NCBI GenBank assembly: GCA_946042585.1
Contig: CAMGDO010000056.1
Location: forward strand, 1-6,587
Length of the DNA: 6,587 nucleotides
Direction: 5' to 3'
From: an uncultured Clostridia bacterium
GTDB taxonomy: Bacteria > Bacillota > Clostridia > Christensenellales > Aristaeellaceae
Shown: positions 1 to 5,739 of the stretch, one piece after another
Layout of the letters: each line of letters begins with the position of its first letter
Numbering within the stretch: the first letter of the stretch is position 1
Translations under genes and position numbers: made by a program
Notes under the pieces: model-generated
What the model was told of the DNA's origin: nothing
The model's database searches: none
The model's input: only the letters and a program-made list of their open reading frames with translations

Positions 1-419
1 TGGCGGACATTCTGTGCAATTTCCGGGGGTTCCACCCCTGCGAGGTCATTCTTGTGTATGACGCCTACCGGGTGCACGGCAATCCCGGCGCCACGGAAGA
101 ATACCACGGCATTCACATCGTCTATACCCGGGAAGCCGAAACGGCGGACAACTATATCGAAAAGACCACGCGCGAGATTTCCCGCCAGCACCGCGTGCGC
201 GTAGCCACCTCCGATGCGCTGGAGCAGCTCATCATTCTGGGCGGCGGCGCGCTGCGCGTATCCGCCCGCGAGCTGCATGAGGAGATTCTGTCCGCCCATG
301 TGGAGATTCAATCCATTCTTAATCGCTGCAGACGCTCCTTCTCCGGCACGCCCGCCCTGCAGCAGGCTTTCCTGAAAGCCCTCAGCCAGCAGCCGGAAAA
401 AACAAAAGAAGATTCATAG
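1..419 (+). CDS. YacP-type NYN-domain RNase-like protein, 3' part only
   Basis: The 5' end lies outside the window; reading starts at base 3 and gives 138 residues up to the TAG stop at 417-419. The sequence resembles the YacP family of NYN (PIN-like) domains, which are predicted metal-dependent ribonucleases. Acidic residues expected of the fold are visible in the fragment: Asp20 in VILVYDAYRVHG, Glu46 and Asp49 in TREAETADNYIE, and Asp71 in VATSDALEQ, followed by the family-typical LIILGGGALRVSARELHEE. A GTG at base 54 could be mistaken for a start, but it encodes a Val inside the conserved beta strand before Asp20, so the gene clearly begins upstream. In Bacillus the yacP gene sits in the cysS-mrnC-rlmB cluster; here the purine operon follows, after a spacer carrying its own promoter. 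The family call is firm; the RNase activity comes from family knowledge only. Confidence 0.88.
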   Translation, partial: ADILCNFRGFHPCEVILVYDAYRVHGNPGATEEYHGIHIVYTREAETADNYIEKTTREISRQHRVRVATSDALEQLIILGGGALRVSARELHEEILSAHVEIQSILNRCRRSFSGTPALQQAFLKALSQQPEKTKEDS

Positions 420-446
420 CCCACTCTTCGTTCGGGTTTCTTCTTT
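405..446 (+). terminator. possible weak terminator of the NYN gene
   Basis: An outer stem pairs AAAGAAGA (405-412) with TCTTCTTT (439-446). An inner stem pairs AGCCC (418-422) with GGGTT (434-438), with a pyrimidine-rich 3' side. The structure overlaps the NYN stop codon. The lower stem is A/T-rich and there is no clean U-run, so it is a weak candidate. Confidence 0.3.
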
Positions 447-497
447 CATGTTCCGTCGTTTTGTGTATATTTCCCTTAATTTGTGAACATTTCGCTA

Positions 498-526
498 TTT
501 ACATCTATTTTTGTTCGTGTTATACT
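498..526 (+). promoter_or_regulatory. sigma-A-type promoter of the purine operon
   Basis: The -35 box TTTACA (498-503) and the -10 box TATACT (521-526) each match the consensus at 5 of 6 positions and are separated by exactly 17 bases. A TG at 518-519, one base before the -10, makes it an extended -10. The surroundings are AT-rich compared with the GC-rich genes. The predicted start is near base 533, which gives a leader of about 186 bases before purE that contains the whole ZTP riboswitch. No competing promoter was seen closer to purE. Confidence 0.75.
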
Positions 527-539
527 GAACATGCGTTCA
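526..539 (+). promoter_or_regulatory. operator-like palindrome over the predicted start site
   Basis: TGAAC-ATGC-GTTCA is an inverted repeat with 5-base arms and a 4-base spacer, directly after the -10 box and over the predicted +1. Its core GAAC-N4-GTTC is the pattern known for Gram-positive LexA (SOS) boxes. Extra half sites lie nearby: TGAACAT at 484-490 repeats exactly at 526-532, 42 bases apart, and TGTTC lies at 512-516. The geometry does not fit the Bacillus PurBox pair. The position suits a repressor site; the identity of the regulator is a guess. Confidence 0.35.
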
Positions 540-540
540 A

Positions 541-564
541 AGATGAGTGCATGCGCGTTCATCT
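541..564 (+). other. 5'-leader stem-loop upstream of the riboswitch
   Basis: Bases 541-550 pair with 555-564 (10 pairs, two of them G-U) around the loop ATGC. The hairpin begins roughly 8 bases after the predicted transcription start. A T-run follows at 568-572, but most of it is used as the 5' strand of riboswitch P1, so this is more likely a 5' stabilising or spacer hairpin than a terminator. Confidence 0.35.
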
Positions 565-568
565 GCCT

Positions 569-656
569 TTTTCTGTGACTGACGGGATTTGTGGAGAACC
601 ACATGGGAGCAGAAAATGCGCGGGCAAACGCCCGTATCATGCCGACCGTCTGGGCA
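569..656 (+). promoter_or_regulatory. ZTP riboswitch aptamer (pfl motif)
   Basis: This leader RNA should bind ZTP/ZMP (AICAR nucleotides) and report shortage of 10-formyl-tetrahydrofolate. The family landmarks are present in order. P1 pairs 569-575 with 610-616. GTGACTG follows at 575-581. P2 pairs TGTGG (590-594) with CCACA (599-603), closed by an AGAA loop, followed by the conserved TGGGAGC. A variable linker hairpin pairs 621-625 with 630-634. P3 pairs TGCC (640-643) with GGCA (653-656) and holds the near-invariant CCG-x-CTGGGCA. GACGG (581-585) can pair with CCGTC (646-650), the expected pseudoknot. It lies just upstream of purE, a usual location for this class. Known members turn genes on when ZTP is bound; that direction is taken from the family. 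Confidence 0.9.
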
Positions 657-700
657 CACTTACAGGATGATTTCCCTTGCAGGTGTGCCCATTTTCTATT
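651..700 (+). terminator. intrinsic terminator / ZTP riboswitch expression platform
   Basis: GGGCACAC (652-659) pairs perfectly with GTGTGCCC (683-690), extended by T651-A691 outside and T660-G682 and T661-A681 inside. It is followed by the T-rich ATTTTCTATT. The 5' arm uses bases 653-656, which are also the 3' strand of riboswitch P3, so the folded aptamer and the terminator exclude each other. Ligand binding should therefore allow read-through into purE. The purE ribosome binding site starts four bases after this element. Confidence 0.88.
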
Positions 701-718
701 ATCAAGGAGGTTTCGCCA

Positions 719-1213
719 ATGAAGAAAGTCGGAATCGTGATGGGCAGCGACAGCGATCTGCCGATCGTACAGAAGGCCATTGATGTTCTCGCCCAGTTGG
801 AAATTCCCTGCGAGGTGCACGTCTATTCGGCGCACCGCACGCCCGATCAGGCGCGTGATTTTGCCCGCAGCGCGCGCGCCAACGGCTTTGGCGCCATCAT
901 CGCCGCCGCCGGCATGGCCGCGCATCTGGCCGGCGCCCTCGCCGCCAACACCACGCTCCCCGTCATCGGCATTCCCTGCAAATCTCAGGCGCTGGACGGC
1001 ATGGACGCGCTTTTGTCCACCGTGCAGATGCCCTCCGGCATTCCTGTAGCCACCGTCGCCATCAACGGCGCAGCCAACGCCGCTTTGCTGTGCGCGCAGA
1101 TTCTATCGGTGGAGGACGCCGCCCTCGTCCGCAGGCTGGACGAAAAGCGCGCGCGCGAAGCGCAGGCCGTGCTGGAAAAGGACGCCGCGCTGAACGAAAG
1201 GCTTCACGGGTAA
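719..1213 (+). CDS. purE: PurE, N5-carboxyaminoimidazole ribonucleotide mutase (class I type)
   Basis: PurE moves the carboxylate of N5-CAIR to carbon 4 to give CAIR in the cytoplasm. The product is 164 residues, normal for the family. Visible motifs are MGSDSD (8-13, phosphate binding), SAHRTPDQ (37-44, with the catalytic-type His39), [12 protein letters not shown] (65-76) and [14 protein letters not shown] followed by [20 protein letters not shown]. The SAHRTP block points to the class I mutase, which needs PurK, rather than the CO2-using class II enzyme; purK is not in the window. The usual HLPG is HLAG here (69-72). The ATG at 719 is chosen because AAGGAGG (704-710) sits 8 bases upstream; an in-frame ATG at 677 lies inside the leader terminator. 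It is the first gene of the operon and directly under the ZTP riboswitch. Confidence 0.96.
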   Translation: MKKVGIVMGSDSDLPIVQKAIDVLAQLEIPCEVHVYSAHRTPDQARDFARSARANGFGAIIAAAGMAAHLAGALAANTTLPVIGIPCKSQALDGMDALLSTVQMPSGIPVATVAINGAANAALLCAQILSVEDAALVRRLDEKRAREAQAVLEKDAALNERLHG

Positions 1214-1260
1214 CCCCATCCAATGAAAGATTATTAAAAATTATTTTGGAGGAAACTATC

Positions 1261-1941
1261 ATGAACAAGGTTTATACTGGCAAGACCAAGGACGTCTTCG
1301 CGCTGGAAAACGGCAATTATCTGCTCAAATTCAAGGATGACTGCACCGGTAAGGACGGCGTGTTTGATCCCGGCGAAAACTCCGTGGGGCTGACCATTGA
1401 GGGCGTGGGCGACGTCAACCTGCGCATGTCCGTCTATTTCTTTGAAAAGGTCAACGCCGCCGGCATCCGCACCCACTATGTGAGCGCCAATCTTGCGGAT
1501 ACCACCATGGAGGTGCTGCCTGCCAGAGTGTTCGGCCATGGTCTAGAAGTGATCTGCCGCCACAAGGCCGTGGGCTCCTTCATCCGCCGCTATGGCGAAT
1601 ACATTCAGGAGGGCGCAGATCTTCCCGCCTATGTGGAAATGACCTTCAAGAACGACTTAAAGGGCGATCCGCTGGTCACCCGGGACGCGCTGGCGGCGCT
1701 GCATATCATGACCGAAAAGCAGTATGACGACGTGAAGGAAATGACCCGCAAGATTACGCAGATTGTCGCCGACGACCTGAAGGAAAAGGGGCTGGTGCTC
1801 TATGATATCAAGTTTGAATTCGGCTATGATCAGAATGGCGAGGTCATGCTGATTGACGAGATTGCCTCGGGCAACATGCGCGTGTACAGGGACGGCGAAT
1901 ATGTCGATCCCATGACGCTCTCCAGGCTGTTTTTTGCCTGA
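1261..1941 (+). CDS. purC: PurC, SAICAR synthase, divergent clostridial type
   Basis: PurC joins CAIR to aspartate with ATP to give SAICAR. The product is 226 residues, near the usual 235-240. The N-terminal nucleotide-binding start [10 protein letters not shown] (4-13) corresponds to the family [16 protein letters not shown] (24-33), [18 protein letters not shown] (95-112) and the signature YDIKFEFG (181-188) follow in order. The C-terminal [11 protein letters not shown] (199-209) stands where typical PurC has DE-(I/V)-(S/T)-P-D-x-x-R, so this is a divergent branch. GGAGG (1248-1252) lies 8 bases before the ATG. A longer frame reaching back to 1090 would overlap purE and was not used. A 47-base AT-rich spacer without an obvious hairpin separates it from purE. 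Confidence 0.94.
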   Translation: MNKVYTGKTKDVFALENGNYLLKFKDDCTGKDGVFDPGENSVGLTIEGVGDVNLRMSVYFFEKVNAAGIRTHYVSANLADTTMEVLPARVFGHGLEVICRHKAVGSFIRRYGEYIQEGADLPAYVEMTFKNDLKGDPLVTRDALAALHIMTEKQYDDVKEMTRKITQIVADDLKEKGLVLYDIKFEFGYDQNGEVMLIDEIASGNMRVYRDGEYVDPMTLSRLFFA

Positions 1942-1997
1942 TTCCATCGGCATTTCATCATCGAAATTCAGTTTCAATGAGGGAAAGGTGATTTTAT

Positions 1998-3422
1998 ATG
2001 GGCGGTTTCTTCGGCGCAGCCTGCCATCATGACGCAATCGAGGATGTTTTTTTCGGCACGGATTATCATTCCCATCTGGGCACCAGGCGCGGCGGCATAG
2101 CCGCCTATGACGACGCCATCGGCCTGCAGCGCCAGATCCACAGCATCGAGAATTCGCCCTTCCGCACCAAGTTCGAGCATGTGTTTGAGCAGATGCAGGG
2201 ACGCTCTGCGATCGGATGCATCAGCGATTATGATCCCCAGCCGCTGCTCATCCGCTCCAATCTGGGCACCTATGCCATCTGCGTCACGGGCATCATCAAC
2301 AACGCCGACGCGCTCATCGACCAGTATCTTTCCTTCAGCGGCGGGCACTTTGACGCCATGACGGGCGGCGCTGTCAACGCCACCGAGCTCACTGCCGCCA
2401 TGATCAATCAGAAGAGCGACTTTGTCGAGGGCATTCGCTTTGCCCAGCGCGTCATTGACGGCACCGCCAGCATCCTGATTCTGCGGGAAGACGGCTCGCT
2501 GATTGCCGCGCGCGACCTGCGCGGACGACTGCCCGTGGTGCTGGGGCGCGGCGAAAACGGCTGGTGCGCATCGCTTGAATCCTTCGCTTGCGAAAAGCTC
2601 GGCTATGAGCCGCAGCGCGAGCTGGGCCCCGGCGAGATTGTGAAAATCACCGCGGAGGGCGCCGTGCAGCTGTGCCCGCCCGAAAAGGAAATGCGCATCT
2701 GCTCCTTCCTGTGGACGTATTACGGCTATCCTGCCTCCACCTATGAAGGCATCAATGTGGAAGCCATGCGTTACCGCTGCGGCGAATCCATGGCGGAGCA
2801 CGATCAGCAGACAGGCGTGGCGCAGGATATTGATTATGTCGGCGGCGTGCCCGATTCCGGCACCCCCCACGCCATCGGCTATGCGCACCGCAGCGGCATT
2901 CCCTTTGCCCGCGCCTTCATCAAGTACACCCCCACCTGGTCACGCTCCTTCATGCCCACCAGCCAGCGCGACCGCAACAAAATCGCCAAGATGAAGCTGC
3001 TGCCGGTGCACGCGCTCATCAAGAACAAAAGCCTGCTCTTTGTGGATGACTCCATTGTGCGCGGCACACAGCTGCGTGAAACGGTCGAGTTTCTCTACGC
3101 CAACGGCGCAAAGGCCGTGCATATCCGCTCTGCCTGCCCGCCCATCATGTACGGCTGCAAATATCTCAATTTCTCCCGTGCCACCAGCGATATGGACCTC
3201 ATCTCCCGCCGCGTCATCATGGAATTGGAGGGAGAAGAGGGCATGCAGTATCTGGATGAATACAGCGATCCGCACACCGATCGCGGCCGGAAGCTGCGCC
3301 AGACCATCAGCGAAAAAATGCACTTTGCCTCGCTGGAATTCCAGACCATCGACGGCCTGATCGAGTCCATCGGACTGGAGCCGTGCAAGCTGTGCACCTA
3401 TTGCCTCAATGGCAAAGAATAA
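1998..3422 (+). CDS. purF: PurF-like amidophosphoribosyltransferase with degenerate glutaminase site
   Basis: PurF makes 5-phosphoribosylamine from PRPP and nitrogen, the first committed purine step. The 474 residues form an N-terminal Ntn-glutaminase-like domain (about 1-230) and a C-terminal phosphoribosyltransferase domain. The latter has VPDSGTPHAIGYA (284-296) and the PRPP loop LLFVDDSIVRGTQ (346-358). Cys235, Cys387, Cys463 and Cys466 match the [4Fe-4S] ligand positions of Bacillus-type PurF, with an extra Cys469. The glutaminase side is abnormal: the protein starts MGGFFG where the family has M-C-G-x-x-G, so the nucleophile Cys is Gly, and the HNGN oxyanion segment reads VTGIIN (96-101). 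A TGA at 1989-1991 stops the frame just upstream, so no hidden Cys start exists. AAAGGTGA (1984-1991) serves as ribosome binding site. It may depend on free ammonia or a partner glutaminase. Confidence 0.9.
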   Translation: MGGFFGAACHHDAIEDVFFGTDYHSHLGTRRGGIAAYDDAIGLQRQIHSIENSPFRTKFEHVFEQMQGRSAIGCISDYDPQPLLIRSNLGTYAICVTGIINNADALIDQYLSFSGGHFDAMTGGAVNATELTAAMINQKSDFVEGIRFAQRVIDGTASILILREDGSLIAARDLRGRLPVVLGRGENGWCASLESFACEKLGYEPQRELGPGEIVKITAEGAVQLCPPEKEMRICSFLWTYYGYPASTYEGINVEAMRYRCGESMAEHDQQTGVAQDIDYVGGVPDSGTPHAIGYAHRSGIPFARAFIKYTPTWSRSFMPTSQRDRNKIAKMKLLPVHALIKNKSLLFVDDSIVRGTQLRETVEFLYANGAKAVHIRSACPPIMYGCKYLNFSRATSDMDLISRRVIMELEGEEGMQYLDEYSDPHTDRGRKLRQTISEKMHFASLEFQTIDGLIESIGLEPCKLCTYCLNGKE

Positions 3423-3442
3423 GCCGAAAGGAGCTATCCTTC

Positions 3443-4492
3443 ATGCATTCAAACTCCCGATCTGACAGCTATGCCGCCGCAGGCGTTGACATCACCGCCG
3501 GTTATCGCGCGGTGGAACTGATGAAAAAGCACATTGCCCGCACCCGCAGCGAGGGCTGTCTGGACGATGTGGGCGGCTTTGGCGGCTGCTTTGGTCTGCC
3601 CATGGCCGGCATGGAAGAGCCTGTGCTGGTCTCCGGCACGGACGGCGTGGGCACCAAGCTCAAGCTGGCCATCCTGACAGACAAGCATGACACCATCGGC
3701 GTGGACTGCGTGGCCATGTGCGTCAACGACATCATCTGTTGCGGCGCGCGCCCGCTGTTCTTCCTTGACTACATCGCCTGCGGCAAGAACGTGCCCGAAA
3801 AGATCGCCGCCATCGTCAGCGGCGTGGCGGAGGGCTGTGTGCAATCCGGCGCTGCGCTCATCGGCGGCGAAACAGCCGAGCATCCCGGCATGATGCCGGA
3901 AAACGAATACGATCTGGCGGGCTTTGCCGTCGGCATCGTGGATAAAAAGAAGATCATCGACAAGAACCGGATGGCGCCCGGCGACGTCATCATCGCCCTG
4001 CCCTCCACCGGCATTCACTCCAACGGCTTCTCCCTGTGCCGCAAGGTATTTGATATCGACAGCAACAACCCCGAATTGTACGTCCCGCGCAGTGAGCTGG
4101 GCGGCCGCACCATCGCCGAGGCGCTGCTGACCCCCACCCGCATCTATGTAAAGCCCGTGCTTCAGCTGCTTGAGCGGGTGCATGTGCGGGGCATCAGCCA
4201 CATCACCGGCGGCGGCTTCTATGAAAACATCCCGCGTTCCATTCCCGATGGTCTGTGCGCCCGAATCCGCCGCGCCGACATCCGGGTGCTGCCCATCTTC
4301 GATATGATCGCCCAGTGGGGCAATATTCCCGAGCGCGATATGTTCAACACCTACAACATGGGCGTGGGCATGAGCATTGTGGTGCCTGCGCAGGAAGCCG
4401 GCGCCGCGCTTGAGATTCTCCGCGCGAACGGCGAGAACGCCTATGTGATGGGCGATATCATTTCCGCCGAAGAAAAAATCATCCTATGCTGA
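3443..4492 (+). CDS. purM: PurM, AIR synthetase (FGAM cyclo-ligase)
   Basis: PurM closes the imidazole ring of FGAM with ATP to give AIR. The product is 349 residues, the usual length. Motifs in order are SYAAAGVDI (9-17), GTDGVGTKLKLA (65-76), GVDCVAMCVNDI (86-97), ALIGGETAEHPGMMP (138-152), LPSTGIHSNGFSL (186-198), LTPTRIYVKP (229-238) and HITGGGFYENIPR (253-265), all standard for the AIR synthase fold. The ATG at 3443 is preceded by AAAGGAG (3427-3433) with 9 bases between; a frame extension to 3383 would overlap the purF tail. Only 20 bases separate it from purF. Its last seven bases overlap the start of the next gene. No abnormal catalytic motif was seen. Confidence 0.97.
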   Translation: MHSNSRSDSYAAAGVDITAGYRAVELMKKHIARTRSEGCLDDVGGFGGCFGLPMAGMEEPVLVSGTDGVGTKLKLAILTDKHDTIGVDCVAMCVNDIICCGARPLFFLDYIACGKNVPEKIAAIVSGVAEGCVQSGAALIGGETAEHPGMMPENEYDLAGFAVGIVDKKKIIDKNRMAPGDVIIALPSTGIHSNGFSLCRKVFDIDSNNPELYVPRSELGGRTIAEALLTPTRIYVKPVLQLLERVHVRGISHITGGGFYENIPRSIPDGLCARIRRADIRVLPIFDMIAQWGNIPERDMFNTYNMGVGMSIVVPAQEAGAALEILRANGENAYVMGDIISAEEKIILC

Positions 4493-5097
4493 ATGAACTC
4501 CTCAGCGGCGTTTCCGCCGGCATTCTCATTCTGATTGGCTGCTGCGTATATCTGGCCTGCGAAAATGCCTATGCAGGCGCCGTTCTTTTCTCCGTCGCGC
4601 TGCTGTGCATCTGCATGCGGGGCTATGCGCTCTTCACCGGCCGCGTGGGCTTTCTGCCCGAGCGGCACGACCGCGCGGCTGTTCGCTCCCTGCTGCTGGC
4701 GCTATTGGGCAACGCCCTGGCGGCCTGCTGTCTTGGGCCCATCATCGCCTACGCCCTCCCCGCGCTGGGCGCGCGCGCAGAGATTCTGTGCGCCGCCAGG
4801 CTGGAACAGGCCCTTCCGCAGGCATTCATTCGCGGCGTGCTGTGCGGCGTGCTCATGTATCTGGCCGTCAGCATCTACCGCGATCAGAAAAGCACCGCCG
4901 CCCTGTTCTTCTGCGTGCCGGTCTTCATTCTCAGCGGCTTTGAGCATTCCATCGCCGATATGGGCTATTTCGCTCTGTCCGGCATCGTATCCGTCCGCGC
5001 CCTGCTCTTTATCCTTGCAGTCGTCGCGGGCAATTCGCTGGGCGGCATGCTGCTGCCCCTTCTGCAAAGCATCAAATCAAAGGAGCAAGCCCGATGA
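4486..5097 (+). CDS. small formate/nitrite-transporter-like (FNT-fold) membrane protein
   Basis: The 203 residues are largely hydrophobic, with about six predicted membrane segments (roughly 7-24, 29-51, 66-92, 113-130, 136-151 and 160-192). Several blocks look like the formate/nitrite transporter family: LFTGRVGF (49-56), LLGNALAACCLG (72-83), FIRGVLCGVLMYLAVS (114-129), SGFEHSIADM (150-159) and AGNSLGGMLLP (181-191). His154 in GFEH corresponds to the central pore histidine of FocA. It is shorter than FocA (about 280 residues) and has IADM where FNT proteins usually have ANM. The ATG overlaps the purM stop by seven bases and lacks a clear ribosome binding site, suggesting translational coupling; its own stop overlaps purN as ATGA. 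Formate is the natural guess because the neighbours consume formyl-folate. The fold is fairly sure; the substrate is not shown. Confidence 0.75.
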   Translation: MLNELLSGVSAGILILIGCCVYLACENAYAGAVLFSVALLCICMRGYALFTGRVGFLPERHDRAAVRSLLLALLGNALAACCLGPIIAYALPALGARAEILCAARLEQALPQAFIRGVLCGVLMYLAVSIYRDQKSTAALFFCVPVFILSGFEHSIADMGYFALSGIVSVRALLFILAVVAGNSLGGMLLPLLQSIKSKEQAR

Positions 5098-5735
5098 ACG
5101 AGCGCAAAACCCGCATTGCCGTGCTGGTATCCGGCGGCGGCACCAATTTGCAGGCGCTGCTTGACGCGCAGGCGCGCGGCGAGCTGGGCGGCGGCGAAAT
5201 CGCAGCCGTCATCTCCTCCCGGGAGGGCGCATATGCCCTGGAACGCGCGGCAAATGCCGGTGTCCCCGGCTATGTCCTTCCCCGCAGCAGCTTTCCCTCC
5301 AATCAAGCCATGACCGTGGCGCTGGTGGAAAAGCTCCGGGCGCTGGATATTCAGCTGGTGGTTCTGGCCGGCTGCATGGTCATCTTCACCCATGAGCTGG
5401 TGGACAGCTATCCCAACGCCATCATCAATGTGCATCCCGCGCTCATTCCTTCTTTCTGCGGCAAGGGCTATTATGGACTGCACGTGCACGAGGCTGCGCT
5501 GGCCTATGGCGTCAAGCTGTCGGGCGCCACGGTGCACTTTGTCACCGAGGAATGCGACGGCGGCCCCATCATCGCCCAGAAAGCGGTGCCGGTCTGCAGC
5601 GGCGATACCCCCGAAACGCTGCAAAAGCGCATCATGGAACAGGCGGAATGGGAGCTTTTGCCAAAGGCCGTTTCCCTTTTCTGTCAGGGACGCCTGAGCG
5701 TCCGCGGCCGCACCGTCATCATCAAGGAGGACTGA
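5094..5735 (+). CDS. purN: PurN, GAR transformylase (10-formyl-THF dependent)
   Basis: PurN transfers the formyl group of 10-formyl-tetrahydrofolate to glycinamide ribonucleotide. The 213 residues match the family length. VSGGGTNLQALLDA (12-25) is the phosphate-binding start and LVVLAGCMVIF (88-98) the central strand. INVHPALIPSF (111-121) holds the catalytic pair Asn112 and His114, and FVTEECDGGPIIAQ (149-162) the catalytic Asp155. The start is ATGA-overlapped with the upstream membrane gene, and AAAGGAG (5079-5085) sits 8 bases before it inside that gene. The tail of purN carries the ribosome binding site of the next gene. All catalytic residues are present. Confidence 0.96.
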   Translation: MNERKTRIAVLVSGGGTNLQALLDAQARGELGGGEIAAVISSREGAYALERAANAGVPGYVLPRSSFPSNQAMTVALVEKLRALDIQLVVLAGCMVIFTHELVDSYPNAIINVHPALIPSFCGKGYYGLHVHEAALAYGVKLSGATVHFVTEECDGGPIIAQKAVPVCSGDTPETLQKRIMEQAEWELLPKAVSLFCQGRLSVRGRTVIIKED

Positions 5736-5739
5736 TCCA

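Noticed and set aside
484..517. Bacillus-type PurBox pair (TGAACA ... TGTTCG) for PurR
   Set aside because: The arms are too far apart (22 bases between GAACA and TGTTC) and the second-position bases do not fit the CGAA-N16-TTCG geometry.
541..572. Hairpin followed by a T-run as an intrinsic terminator
   Set aside because: The stem is weak with two G-U pairs, the T-run is separated by GCC, and most of it is needed for riboswitch P1.
461..670. Small + strand peptide in the leader region
   Set aside because: It begins upstream of the predicted transcription start, runs through the promoter and the riboswitch, and has no ribosome binding site.
677..718. Longer purE starting at an ATG at 677
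   Set aside because: This ATG lies in the loop of the leader terminator and has no ribosome binding site; the ATG at 719 has AAGGAGG at ideal distance and gives the normal PurE N-terminus.
420..718. Guanine (purine) riboswitch in the pur leader
   Set aside because: The conserved purine-riboswitch core is absent, while all ZTP aptamer landmarks are present.
476..925. 149-codon open frame on the minus strand across the promoter and purE start
   Set aside because: It covers the riboswitch and promoter and resembles no family.
1090..1260. Longer purC starting at 1090
   Set aside because: The extension runs inside purE in another frame, is Arg/Ala-rich as expected of an out-of-frame GC-rich read, and lacks the strong site present before 1261.
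1974..2888. 304-codon open frame on the minus strand opposite purF
   Set aside because: Its composition is that of an antisense shadow in GC-rich coding DNA; the + strand encodes a recognisable PurF throughout.
3383..3442. Longer purM starting at 3383
   Set aside because: It overlaps the C-terminal Cys motif of purF and is unneeded; AAAGGAG precedes the ATG at 3443.
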